Source of the DNA: JAVBTT01 sp031556035 | GTDB taxonomy: Bacteria > Bacillota > Clostridia > Oscillospirales > UBA929 | Direction of reading: 5' to 3' | Assembly: GCA_031556035.1 (NCBI GenBank) | Contig: JAVBTT010000013.1 | Span: 1 to 31,263, forward strand | Length of the DNA stretch: 31,263 bases | Shown: positions 1 through 7,489 of the stretch, in pieces | How the letters are laid out: every line of letters begins with the position of its first letter | Position numbering within the stretch: the first letter of the stretch is position 1 | The notes under the pieces: generated by a model | The model's database searches: none | What the model was told of the DNA's origin: nothing | The model's input: only the letters and a program-made list of their open reading frames with translations | Made by a program: the position numbers and the translations under genes

Positions 1-1488
1 GGCCGCCATGCCGCCCTGTGTGTCGCCGGTGACGTCGCCCGGGGTGCTGATCCTGGTCGACGCGTTCACAAGCGCGCCATGCTCGGACACGATAAGGTAG
101 CTTCTGCCAAGCTCAATATTAGCCGGGTCGACAAGACGCCACGCGGGAGCCGCCTCAGCCTTGCTCTGGGCAAACATCCAGTCGACAAGCCTTCCGCGCT
201 CGTGATCAACGAGGTGCGGATATGCTTCGGCTTCGGGAAGGTCGTTCCAGCCGTAGTAGTTGTAAGCGATCAGCCAGGCGCCGTGCTTGCCGGGGGTGTT
301 GGCGTCGCCCGGAGTGGAGTACCACATGCCTTTGTACTCCAGGATATTGTTGTGCGGCAGTAAGGTGTACTTGTAGTTGTTAAGATGCGGGCCCCAGTTT
401 GCATTCATATTGACTGCTCCCGTGCCCTGACTGTCGCCCTGCGTGGTAAACTCCCATATCGGAAGATCGGCAATGGCGGCAGCCTGATCCTCGTTATAGG
501 TTGCGGCAAACGCGGTGGCGAGCGGGGCCACGGCCGCGAATAACTCCGGATATCGCAGGACAAAGTTCCAAGTGGCGCTGCCGCCCATGGAGTGTCCGGT
601 AATGTAGATGCGGTTCGAATCCACAAGGCCGTCCTCAATCATTTCGTCGATCAGGCCTTTGATGTTGTCGAAGCCCGCGGCGGTTGTGCAGTTTGCCGGC
701 ATCAGCACATAGGCGGGATACTCCTCCTGGATTTCGGGCCAGGCAAAGAAGGAATTGTTCTGGAAACGTAAATGGCACTCGTTATCGGTGCCCTGTCCGC
801 CGCCGTGCTGCACTACGACAAGCGGCTGAGCCTTGCTGGTGTCGTCCGGTCTGAACAGCCTGTAGTTGGTGGGGTTGTTTTCCCCGACCTTGGCTTGGCC
901 GTACTCAAAGCGGTCGAGCACATCGTTGATAGTTCTGCCCTGCTTGTATGTAACGTCGCCGGGTTCGATTACCTTGTTGTCGGCGGCCTTAATAGACTTG
1001 TTCTGGGTGATTGTATAGACCTGTTTGAAGGCGATGCTGTCGTTGCCCGTCGAGGCTGCGGTGGCTTGGGCAATCGGCCAGAAGACCAGTTCGATGACCA
1101 CGTAGCGGCCGGACGTGGGGAGCTCGGCCGGTAAAGCTCTCTGGAACGGGTCGAGCATCTCGGGCTCGTTGCTGGCGTAGATTCTCGCGATATTGCGGTT
1201 GGCCTGGTTCTGCATGACGCCGGCTGCATTGTTGTTGCGGCAGTGAACCGTAAAGGTGTCAAGGGCCAGCTCGCTGGTGGCGATCTCTGTGCCCATGTCA
1301 ATAACAGCCGCGACCACGCGCTCGCGCATGATCCAGTTGATGGTCAGCAGATCGAAGGTTACTTCCGCAGTATCGGAGCTTTCCTGGGGCAGATCTGCTG
1401 TGTTTGCTGGCGCCGCAAGGGCGGAGCCCAGATTGAAGATCATCAGAAATGCCATCAAAAACGCGGCAAACGCTTTGGCTTTCTTCAT
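1..1488 (-). CDS. Secreted multi-modular esterase E1 (PHB-depolymerase/EstA-like), 3' end outside window
   Basis: The reading frame is open from the ATG at 1488 to the window edge (496 codons, no stop), so the C-terminus is missing. Residues 1-26 are a Sec signal peptide (MKKAKAF start, hydrophobic core, ALA cleavage). Residues about 42-180 form an Ig-like domain of the kind found in front of EstA-type esterases. An alpha/beta-hydrolase domain follows, with oxyanion segment QHGGGQG, nucleophile elbow GHSMGG (Ser300), an LPIWEFTTQGDS segment likely carrying the acid, and a His in GKHGAW. From Trp450 a second, unassigned domain starts (WRLVDPANIELGRSY), the same as in E2 and E3. A GGAGAG site about 10 nt upstream fixes the start. 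Layout up to residue 450 matches E3 almost residue for residue. Substrate is inferred: acetyl or feruloyl esters of xylan, given the xylosidases nearby. Confidence 0.88.
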   Translation of the reverse strand, partial: MKKAKAFAAFLMAFLMIFNLGSALAAPANTADLPQESSDTAEVTFDLLTINWIMRERVVAAVIDMGTEIATSELALDTFTVHCRNNNAAGVMQNQANRNIARIYASNEPEMLDPFQRALPAELPTSGRYVVIELVFWPIAQATAASTGNDSIAFKQVYTITQNKSIKAADNKVIEPGDVTYKQGRTINDVLDRFEYGQAKVGENNPTNYRLFRPDDTSKAQPLVVVQHGGGQGTDNECHLRFQNNSFFAWPEIQEEYPAYVLMPANCTTAAGFDNIKGLIDEMIEDGLVDSNRIYITGHSMGGSATWNFVLRYPELFAAVAPLATAFAATYNEDQAAAIADLPIWEFTTQGDSQGTGAVNMNANWGPHLNNYKYTLLPHNNILEYKGMWYSTPGDANTPGKHGAWLIAYNYYGWNDLPEAEAYPHLVDHERGRLVDWMFAQSKAEAAPAWRLVDPANIELGRSYLIVSEHGALVNASTRISTPGDVTGDTQGGMAA

Positions 1489-1508
1489 GTTTCTTTTCTC
1501 TCCATTTC

Positions 1509-1592
1509 TTATTTTTTTGCGGGAGACAACGACATAACCATGCTTAAAATACCACCATCACTTCCGTCCCCCCAACACAACAAACGCTTCAT
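1509..1592 (-). CDS. Possible 27-codon leader ORF upstream of E1
   Basis: An ATG at 1592 is preceded by GGGAGGTGATAA, a near-perfect Shine-Dalgarno at 6-nt spacing that is stronger than the one of E1 itself. The frame encodes 27 residues beginning MKRLLCWGDG and stops with TAA at 1509-1511, about 20 nt before the E1 start. The peptide resembles nothing I know. E3 also has a GGAGGTGAT-N2-ATG motif in its leader, but with a different peptide, so the initiation site rather than the peptide seems conserved. It may be a regulatory upstream ORF or chance. Confidence 0.35.
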   Translation of the reverse strand: MKRLLCWGDGSDGGILSMVMSLSPAKK

Positions 1593-1812
1593 TTATCACC
1601 TCCCGAATTATACCGGCCCTCACAAAACCATTTTTGCTCATATTACTATTAAATGTAAGTATGCCGCGAAATTCTACACGCGGAAATACTCCATTTTGCA
1701 TAGAGCCCAGATTTTCTTTGCGGACACCTAACACAACCACCACAAAGGCAATAAAACGCCCATGTTATTGGTTTGTTTATAATTAACACTATACATTATT
1801 ATTAAACCATAT

Positions 1813-1831
1813 TCTATGTGCATGTTTTTAC
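1813..1831 (-). promoter_or_regulatory. 19-bp element shared by E1 and E3 upstream regions
   Basis: Read on the minus strand, GTAAAAACATGCACATAGA occurs here about 325 nt before the E1 start and again, exactly, at 26989-27007 about 300 nt before the E3 start. The flanks have diverged, which points to selection on this stretch or to a remnant of a duplicated promoter. No regulator can be assigned. Confidence 0.5.
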
Positions 1832-1891
1832 ATCGTTTGCTTTTATCAACCAAAACTCTTGTAATGAAAGCAGTTTTTTACTTTTTTCGAT

Positions 1892-2590
1892 TTATACATC
1901 TCCCTTGCGCCTGTACTCTTGCGGAGAGCACCCGGTTGATTTTTTAAAGAATCGGGTAAAGGAGGCGGCGGTCTCATACCCCACCAGCCTCGCGACATCT
2001 TTTATTTTTATATTGCCCTTTTGGAGCAGCTCCTTCGCTCTCCTAACTCTTGTGCTCTCAATGTATTCGGAGAGCTTCATCCCGGTTATTTGCTTAAAAA
2101 GCCGGGATAGATAGGAGGCATTCAGAAACACCTGTTCCGCAAGCTTGACGAGGGAAAGATCCTCTCCCAAGTGCTGGTCTATATACTTCTTGACTGAATC
2201 AATCGCGGTGTTGGCCTGTTTTTCCCGCACCTCTCCGTGAATATCAAACAGCGCGGTTGATATCTCGTGGAGATAATCGACCGCCTCTTCCATGGACGCA
2301 AAGCTGTCTATACGCATGAGCTTGTCTACGTCTATTAAATTCTCGATACGCTCCTTGAGGCTCCAGCGGTTAATATGCGACAGCAAACCCAGCGCGATCG
2401 CGTAATAGGTTTCCACCGCGATATTGTTTCTTTTGCCGTTGAGCGATATCATCTCGTTCCCCGCCTCTGATAGCAGTGAGAAAAAAGGCCCTCTTTGTCC
2501 CCAGTCAAGGTAAACCTCCATGACGTCCAACCTTCGATCCTTGTTAAGCATTTTTTTGAATTCCATGCCTTCCAGTAATTTGGAACCCAT
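1892..2590 (-). CDS. AraC-family regulator lacking an N-terminal receiver/sensor domain (YesN-like remnant)
   Basis: The last ~100 residues are a classical AraC/XylS double helix-turn-helix (from IDSVKKYIDQHLGEDLSL through YLSRLFKQITGMKLSEYI to VARLVGYETAASFTRFFKK and SPQEYRR). The first ~130 residues look like the helical linker between receiver and DNA-binding domain in YesN-type response regulators; those proteins are usually 350-540 residues, while this one has 232. No receiver domain is present upstream. The start at 2590 has only a weak ribosome binding site, 15 nt after the GH43 stop and in the same frame as GH43. I read it as a 5'-truncated regulator, perhaps made by a deletion that joined it to the GH43 gene. 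It may still bind DNA if translated by coupling. Met9 and Met14 are alternative starts. Confidence 0.75.
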   Translation of the reverse strand: MGSKLLEGMEFKKMLNKDRRLDVMEVYLDWGQRGPFFSLLSEAGNEMISLNGKRNNIAVETYYAIALGLLSHINRWSLKERIENLIDVDKLMRIDSFASMEEAVDYLHEISTALFDIHGEVREKQANTAIDSVKKYIDQHLGEDLSLVKLAEQVFLNASYLSRLFKQITGMKLSEYIESTRVRRAKELLQKGNIKIKDVARLVGYETAASFTRFFKKSTGCSPQEYRRKGDV

Positions 2591-2605
2591 GATTCCATCG
2601 ATTGA

Positions 2606-4177
2606 TCACTGTAACTCACAATCATATTCCCGGTAATCAAAGAATAAAAAATCGGCAAAAACGCCATCGCCCTGGAGGTCGCTGCAGTTAACGCCCAGCA
2701 TGGAACCGGTGAAGCCGTTGCCTTGAATGCGCTCATCCGAAATGTTTTTCATATCCAGCTCCGCGCCGATGTGGACATACCTTTCACCATCAACTGAGTA
2801 CAGAAAACTCAGACTCTCTGCCCTGATTTCCGCTTTCAGGTAAACCGCTTCTAGTTGAGGGGGAATATAAACGGGATTAGTATCACTGAGCTGCCCGTTA
2901 ACCGTCACACTGACGCACAAATACTCACCATTTTCATCACGGCTCATTTTCAAGTAGTAGTTGTTGTCATAGTTGTAGTAGACCAGAAGCCCGGCAGCAT
3001 GGTTCAGATGCCGCGGACGAAATCGCATGGCGGCGGCAAAATCGCAGTTAAAGCTCTGCTGGCGGCGCGCTATAAGACCCTGGAGGTACTTGCTCATAAC
3101 AGAGGCCCCGCCCTTGATTCGCAGCGCTTGATTGACAGCTTCAATTCCGCATGTTGTGAAAGAGCGCCTAAGAGACATGTAGGAGAGCGGGATTTCACCA
3201 TTTTTGAAATCAACATACTCCGACTTATCCAGCTTTTGTTCTGCGTCTACAGGGGATGAAAACGTTGTTTCCGGTTTTCCCTCTCTGTTGGCTGACAATC
3301 TAAACCAGCCCTCGTCCGTCCACTCAATGTTCTGTATAGCGCTCTCCCGGCCCAGAATGCTGCAGTTTTGGATCGGCCTGGAGCATAGATGCGCCATATA
3401 CCAGCTTCCGTCATGACCCTGCACAATCTGGGAGTGTCCCGCGCGTTGGAGTTCGCAGTCAACCTGACCGGATGATGTCAGCACCGGGTTGTTTGGGTTT
3501 TCCTCATATGGCCCCAGCAGGCTTCGGCTGCGTAAAACTGTTGTGCAGTGCTCGTAAAGGGTGCCGCCCTCCGCGAGTGTGAGATAATAAAAACCATCCT
3601 TCTTGACCATATTGGGCCCCTCGGTGAGCGGTCTTGAGGTTCCTCGGGAAATGCGAACCGGACTTCCAACAAGTTTCCGCGCTTGGGCGTCGTACTCCTG
3701 GAGGTCAACGCCCGCAAAGCGCTCATAATCCGCCCTGTGGTCTATAACCATATTGATTAGATACTTTTTTCCTCCCTCATGAAACAGGGAGGGATCAAAC
3801 CCGGAGCAATTCAGAAAAACCGGCCTGGACCAGGGGCCTCTGATGTCCGCCGCGGTCACGAGATAGTTGTAGGTGTCCTTATAGCGCTGCCGGTCCGTAT
3901 AAACGAGAGTATAGACGAGATAAAAAAGCCCGTCGGCATATGTGAGGTTGGGCGCCCATACGCCGCAGGACATGTCGATCCCCGTCATGTCCAAATCGTT
4001 TTCGTCCGTGAGGGCGTAGCCGACGATTTTCCAGTTGGCCATATCCCTCGAATGGTGTATGCAGACGCCGGGAAACCACTCAAAGGTCGAGGTAGCGATA
4101 TAGTAGTCCCCGCCAACGCGCAAAATGGAAGGGTCGGGATTAAACCCCCTGAGAACCGGATTTTTAACCTGCATCAT
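2606..4177 (-). CDS. GH43 beta-xylosidase / alpha-L-arabinofuranosidase (two-domain, cytoplasmic)
   Basis: The 523-residue protein opens with NPVLRGFNPDPSI and STFEWFPGVCIHHSRD, hallmarks of two-domain GH43 xylosidases. By family knowledge the catalytic base is Asp15 (NPDPS), the pKa-modulating Asp is Asp128 (GFDPSLFHE) and the general acid is Glu186 (LTEGPNM). In relatives I know the residue after GP is usually His; here it is Asn. Residues about 330-523 are the C-terminal beta-sandwich typical of this group. No signal peptide, so it should release xylose or arabinose from imported oligosaccharides in the cytoplasm. The open frame extends further 5', but that part overlaps the permease gene. 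The ATG at 4177 lies 2 nt after the permease stop, with AAGGGA in front, so translation is probably coupled. Confidence 0.93.
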   Translation of the reverse strand: MMQVKNPVLRGFNPDPSILRVGGDYYIATSTFEWFPGVCIHHSRDMANWKIVGYALTDENDLDMTGIDMSCGVWAPNLTYADGLFYLVYTLVYTDRQRYKDTYNYLVTAADIRGPWSRPVFLNCSGFDPSLFHEGGKKYLINMVIDHRADYERFAGVDLQEYDAQARKLVGSPVRISRGTSRPLTEGPNMVKKDGFYYLTLAEGGTLYEHCTTVLRSRSLLGPYEENPNNPVLTSSGQVDCELQRAGHSQIVQGHDGSWYMAHLCSRPIQNCSILGRESAIQNIEWTDEGWFRLSANREGKPETTFSSPVDAEQKLDKSEYVDFKNGEIPLSYMSLRRSFTTCGIEAVNQALRIKGGASVMSKYLQGLIARRQQSFNCDFAAAMRFRPRHLNHAAGLLVYYNYDNNYYLKMSRDENGEYLCVSVTVNGQLSDTNPVYIPPQLEAVYLKAEIRAESLSFLYSVDGERYVHIGAELDMKNISDERIQGNGFTGSMLGVNCSDLQGDGVFADFLFFDYREYDCELQ

Positions 4178-4179
4178 TC

Positions 4180-5028
4180 TTATCCCTTCAGTCCGGTGGT
4201 GGCTATACCCTCGACAAAGTATTTCTGGCAAAAGAAGAACAGGAGTATGACGGGCAGCACCACCAGGCAGGACATCGCCATAATATTTTTCCAGGCCATT
4301 GTGGCCTCGTTGTCCATGGTCATGCGCAGAGCCAGGGAAACGGTGTATTGCTTCATGGTGCTGATATAAATCAGGGAGTTGAAGTAATCGTTGTAGGTCC
4401 ACAGGAACTGGAACAGCCCGGCTGAGAACAGAGCCGGCTTGAGAAGCGGCAGCAGGATTCTTACAAGAGTCCCAAAGGTGCCGCAGCCGTCAATGTAGGC
4501 GGCTTCGTCGAGATCCCGCGGCAGGCCGCGCGTAAACTGCACAAGCATATAGGTAAAAAACGGATAGCAGGCGAAAGCGGCCATCAGATAAAACGGATAA
4601 TAGCTATCCAGCACATTGAGATCCCTAAAGATGGTATAGCGGGGGATGATTAAAATGGCGTTGGGTAACATAAGGGTTGAAAGCAGGAGCATGAAAAATA
4701 TCTTTTTTCCCCTGAACTCAAAGCGGGCGAAGCCATAGGCGACGAGCGCGCTGGACAGAACGGTAAGTATTGTGGTCGGGACGACCAGTAAAAACGAATT
4801 TTTAAAGAAGGTCGTGTAAGTGTTTCCGGCAACACCTTTCCAGCCATTGCTAAACGCTTCGAAGCTGAACGATTCCGGAAGCAGATTGACCCCCGAGAAG
4901 ATTTCCGCGTTAGATTTGAAGCTGGCGAAAAACATCCAGATCAGGGGATAGCACATGATAACCCCGATGAGGATCAGAAGCGTATATGAGAGTACATTTT
5001 GCAGCGTCTTTTTCGAGCTTGTTCGCAT
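4180..5028 (-). CDS. ABC sugar transporter permease, MalG/UgpE type (second permease of operon)
   Basis: An inner-membrane permease with about six hydrophobic segments, beginning LLILIGVIMCYPLIWMFF. The cytoplasmic EAA loop (EAAYIDGCGTFGTLVRILLPLLKP) that contacts the ATPase is intact. I chose the ATG at 5028 (MRTSSKK) because AGGG sits 8 nt upstream; an in-frame ATG at 5043 has a poor site and would add five residues. It follows the partner permease almost directly and is followed by GH43 after 2 nt. As in many Firmicutes sugar importers, no ATPase gene is present, so a shared MsmX-like ATPase is presumed. Substrate is inferred to be xylo- or arabino-oligosaccharides. Confidence 0.92.
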   Translation of the reverse strand: MRTSSKKTLQNVLSYTLLILIGVIMCYPLIWMFFASFKSNAEIFSGVNLLPESFSFEAFSNGWKGVAGNTYTTFFKNSFLLVVPTTILTVLSSALVAYGFARFEFRGKKIFFMLLLSTLMLPNAILIIPRYTIFRDLNVLDSYYPFYLMAAFACYPFFTYMLVQFTRGLPRDLDEAAYIDGCGTFGTLVRILLPLLKPALFSAGLFQFLWTYNDYFNSLIYISTMKQYTVSLALRMTMDNEATMAWKNIMAMSCLVVLPVILLFFFCQKYFVEGIATTGLKG

Positions 5029-5052
5029 CGCAATATCCCTCATTCTGTGTAC

Positions 5053-5943
5053 TCAGCTTTCATCGCTGTAGAAAACCCAGTATTTTGAGCTCGCAAACAA
5101 CACTATTGTAAAAACCATCACTATTGCGAATATGACCCACGACGTGGCGCTGGCATATCCCATTTGCCAAAGCTTGAACCCATCGTTGTACAACTTTACA
5201 CCGAGCATGTATGTGGAATGCAGCGGCCCGCCCTTTGTGATGACAAAGGCTGATGTAAACTGCTGAATGGCGTTTATTGTCTGCATAATGATACAGAAGA
5301 AAATGATGGGAGAAATGCCCGGTATTGTGACCTTGAAAAATCTCTTCACTGCGCCCGCACCATCAATGCGCGCAGCCTCGTACAGGGTGGTGGGCACCTG
5401 CTTCAGTGCGGCAAGGAACATGACCATCGAGGAGCCGAATTGCCAAACCTCAAGCATACTCAATGTTGGAAGAGCCAATTTTGGATCGCCTAAAAACGAG
5501 ATGGTGGAAACGCCGAAGAAGCTCAGCCAGCTGTTGACCATGCCAAAATCGGCGAACATGATCCTCCAAAGTATCGCCACGGCGATACTTCCTCCGAATA
5601 AAGAGGGCAGATAATAAACGGTGCGCAGAACGCCAATGCCTTTTCTCGCCTTGTTGAGCAGCATCGCGATAAAAAGCGACATTATCAGTTTGAGAGGCAC
5701 CGTATAAATGACATAGAGCAGGGTCGCCTTGAGCGACTTTTTGAAATCGGAATCCTTTGTAAAAAGTCTTATGTAGTTTGCCAATCCGATAAAGGCAGGC
5801 TCTTTCAGCGGGTTGAAGTCGGTAACGGAATAGTAGAACGAAATGACAAACGGATACAATGTGAATATCACAATACCGATAAGCCATGGCAGTATATAGA
5901 GATACGCTACATTGTTTCGCCTGGTCAGGCTTTTGCTTTTCAT
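5053..5943 (-). CDS. ABC sugar transporter permease, UgpA/MalF type (first permease of operon)
   Basis: A 296-residue permease of the carbohydrate-uptake CUT1 type. The N-terminus has NVAYLYILPWLIGIVIFTLYPFV and the SFYYSVTDFNPL segment typical of UgpA/LacF proteins. The EAA loop (YEAARIDGAGAVKRFFKVTIPGISP) is clear. GGGAGG about 8 nt before the ATG at 5943 supports the start. It forms a heterodimer with the downstream permease. The 109 nt separating it from the binding-protein gene contains a strong hairpin (5994-6022). Confidence 0.93.
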   Translation of the reverse strand: MKSKSLTRRNNVAYLYILPWLIGIVIFTLYPFVISFYYSVTDFNPLKEPAFIGLANYIRLFTKDSDFKKSLKATLLYVIYTVPLKLIMSLFIAMLLNKARKGIGVLRTVYYLPSLFGGSIAVAILWRIMFADFGMVNSWLSFFGVSTISFLGDPKLALPTLSMLEVWQFGSSMVMFLAALKQVPTTLYEAARIDGAGAVKRFFKVTIPGISPIIFFCIIMQTINAIQQFTSAFVITKGGPLHSTYMLGVKLYNDGFKLWQMGYASATSWVIFAIVMVFTIVLFASSKYWVFYSDES

Positions 5944-5993
5944 TACAGCTTCCTCCCAGGTTTAGTCGAAGCTATGACGTTTTTAGGTTCAGC

Positions 5994-6022
5994 GAGGGGG
6001 TTCTCCGTGCGAGAACCCCCTC
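5994..6022 (-). terminator. Intercistronic hairpin between binding-protein and permease genes
   Basis: A perfect 12-bp stem (GAGGGGGTTCTC / GAGAACCCCCTC) with a 5-nt loop. On the transcribed minus strand no U-tract follows, so it is more likely a partial terminator or an mRNA-stabilising stem that raises binding-protein over permease levels than a full stop. Confidence 0.7.
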
Positions 6023-6051
6023 ACGGTTGAGGTTATGCGTGTCTGGAATCG

Positions 6052-7422
6052 TTAGACGGTGGCGAGATAAGCGTTGATCTTTTCAACAACTTCCTTGGCA
6101 GCGGCGGCAGGGGCAAGGGTTCCATAGGATACGGCCTCAAAGGCGTCCTTCAGAATCTGGGAAACATTTTCGTTTGTTGTATATCCCGCATCGTCAAAAC
6201 CGGCGTAGGAGAGGCTTACGCCCACCGCTTCGACAACCAGCGGATTGCCGAGGTTCTTTTCGGTTACGATTTTCTGCGCCATTTCCGTGGGAGGCACGGA
6301 GCGGACTGTGCCGAGCAGCTCGGCAGCTTCCTCTGAGTTAAAGAAGAAGTCGAAGAACAAGGCGCACTCCTCGGGGTGCGGCGTATCCGCTGAAATACCC
6401 ATAAACTGAGGGCAGTTATTGGTCCAGCCGTCGCTCTTGCGGTTGGGCATAAGGGGCAGAGCGCCAGCGAGGAACTCGGCTCCGGGAACGGCTTCCGACA
6501 GCACCTGGGCGCTGGAGGTAAAGCCGACTGCCGCCACATACTTTCCACCTATCCAGTTGGGGTCTTCCTGGTCGTTGTTGTCATAGGGCGCCTTCATGCT
6601 GGCGGGCGCACAGGTCTTCGTCTTGTAAAGCCTGTCGATGAGGTCGAACATCTGAGTGAACTGCTCCTCGGTCATGTTGAGCTTCTTGCCCGCGTCGTCA
6701 ATCATGGGCACGCCGTTGAGCTGGCGGGAATAGGCGCGGACAAAGAAGGGCACACCGGTTCCCTTGTTGACAGACAGCAGATACATCGACGGATCGTATG
6801 CCTGAACCTTCTCACCCAGCGTGATAAGGCCTTCCCAGTCCATTTGCTGGGTCAGATCAATGCCAATTTTGTCGGCCAGCGTCTTGTTGACAACAAGTGC
6901 CGTGCCTGCGGCGCCGGTCGGAATGCACCACTGGCTGCCGGTGCCGAACTGGCCGTTATTCTTGAGGAAGGTGGGGTCAAACTTGTCAAAGCTGATGGAG
7001 GAAAGGTCGGATAGGTTGTACAGAACTCCCATTCTGTAATATTCAACGCCCATTCCCGTTTCGATCTGGAACATGTCCGGCGCGGTTTTGGTGGAAAACT
7101 CTGTGGTCTTCTTGTCATTATAGCCGTCCTGTGCGCCGTACTCGGGCTCGATTTTGATGTTCGGATACTTGGCGGTGAAGGCGTCGATTACAGCCAGGGT
7201 AGCCTCATGGCGCGCATCGGTGCCCCACCATGAAAACCGCAGAGTTACCGGCTCCTCGCTGCTGGGCGTCGGGGTGGGTGTGGGCGTCGGGGTTGGCGTG
7301 GGTGTCGGGGTGCTGGTTGTGCCGGAACTCGGCGGCGGAGTCTTGCTTGCGCAGCCCGCCAGAAGGGACAAGACCATGAGGACAGCTAACGTGAGGGACA
7401 GCGCGGTTTTCCATCTTTTCAT
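6052..7422 (-). CDS. Sugar-binding lipoprotein of ABC importer (CUT1 family)
   Basis: A 456-residue extracellular solute-binding protein. The signal peptide ends in lipobox LLAGC, with Cys24 as the predicted lipidated residue. It is followed by a low-complexity tether of about eight Thr-Pro repeats (residues 37-53), then the mature fold starting VTLRFSWWGTDARHEA, typical of family 1 sugar-binding proteins. AAGGAG 9 nt before the ATG at 7422 fixes the start. It should capture an oligosaccharide and pass it to the two permeases encoded next. Substrate cannot be read from the sequence; the GH43 gene in the same operon suggests xylan or arabinoxylan fragments. Confidence 0.93.
   Translation of the reverse strand: MKRWKTALSLTLAVLMVLSLLAGCASKTPPPSSGTTSTPTPTPTPTPTPTPTPSSEEPVTLRFSWWGTDARHEATLAVIDAFTAKYPNIKIEPEYGAQDGYNDKKTTEFSTKTAPDMFQIETGMGVEYYRMGVLYNLSDLSSISFDKFDPTFLKNNGQFGTGSQWCIPTGAAGTALVVNKTLADKIGIDLTQQMDWEGLITLGEKVQAYDPSMYLLSVNKGTGVPFFVRAYSRQLNGVPMIDDAGKKLNMTEEQFTQMFDLIDRLYKTKTCAPASMKAPYDNNDQEDPNWIGGKYVAAVGFTSSAQVLSEAVPGAEFLAGALPLMPNRKSDGWTNNCPQFMGISADTPHPEECALFFDFFFNSEEAAELLGTVRSVPPTEMAQKIVTEKNLGNPLVVEAVGVSLSYAGFDDAGYTTNENVSQILKDAFEAVSYGTLAPAAAAKEVVEKINAYLATV
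7265..7312 (-). repeat. Thr-Pro codon microsatellite in the lipoprotein linker
   Basis: Runs of ACN-CCN codons (seen as ggcgtc/ggggtg on the plus strand) encode (TP)n between the lipidated Cys and the binding domain. The number of TP units could change by slippage without breaking the frame. Confidence 0.7.
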
Positions 7423-7489
7423 ACCTATTAACTCCTTTAATTATTAAACACTGCGCTCCGCGCAATATTTTACGCAATACATAAGAGGC

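Larger units (their letters stand above)
1489..1891. other. AT-rich leader/promoter region of E1
   Basis: This 403-nt gap separates the AraC-type gene from E1. I find no clear terminator after the AraC gene and no consensus sigma-A promoter. It does contain a 19-bp element shared with the E3 upstream region (1813-1831) and a short leader ORF with a strong ribosome binding site (1509-1592). Immediately in front of E1 the sequence AGAAATGGAGAGAAAAG is also present in front of E3. No other convincing gene is seen. Confidence 0.5.

Noticed and set aside
2606..2608. Stop-codon readthrough giving a GH43-AraC fusion
   Set aside because: The frames agree across the TGA, but there is no selenocysteine or readthrough signal that I can see; a deletion scar explains it more simply.
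4178..4402. N-terminal extension of the GH43 frame
   Set aside because: It overlaps the permease gene fully and its residues are unlike GH43; the ATG at 4177 has a good ribosome site and the usual GH43 start.
7265..7312. Short tandem repeat as CRISPR or mobile-element sign
   Set aside because: It lies inside the lipoprotein gene and encodes a Thr-Pro linker; there are no spacers or inverted ends.
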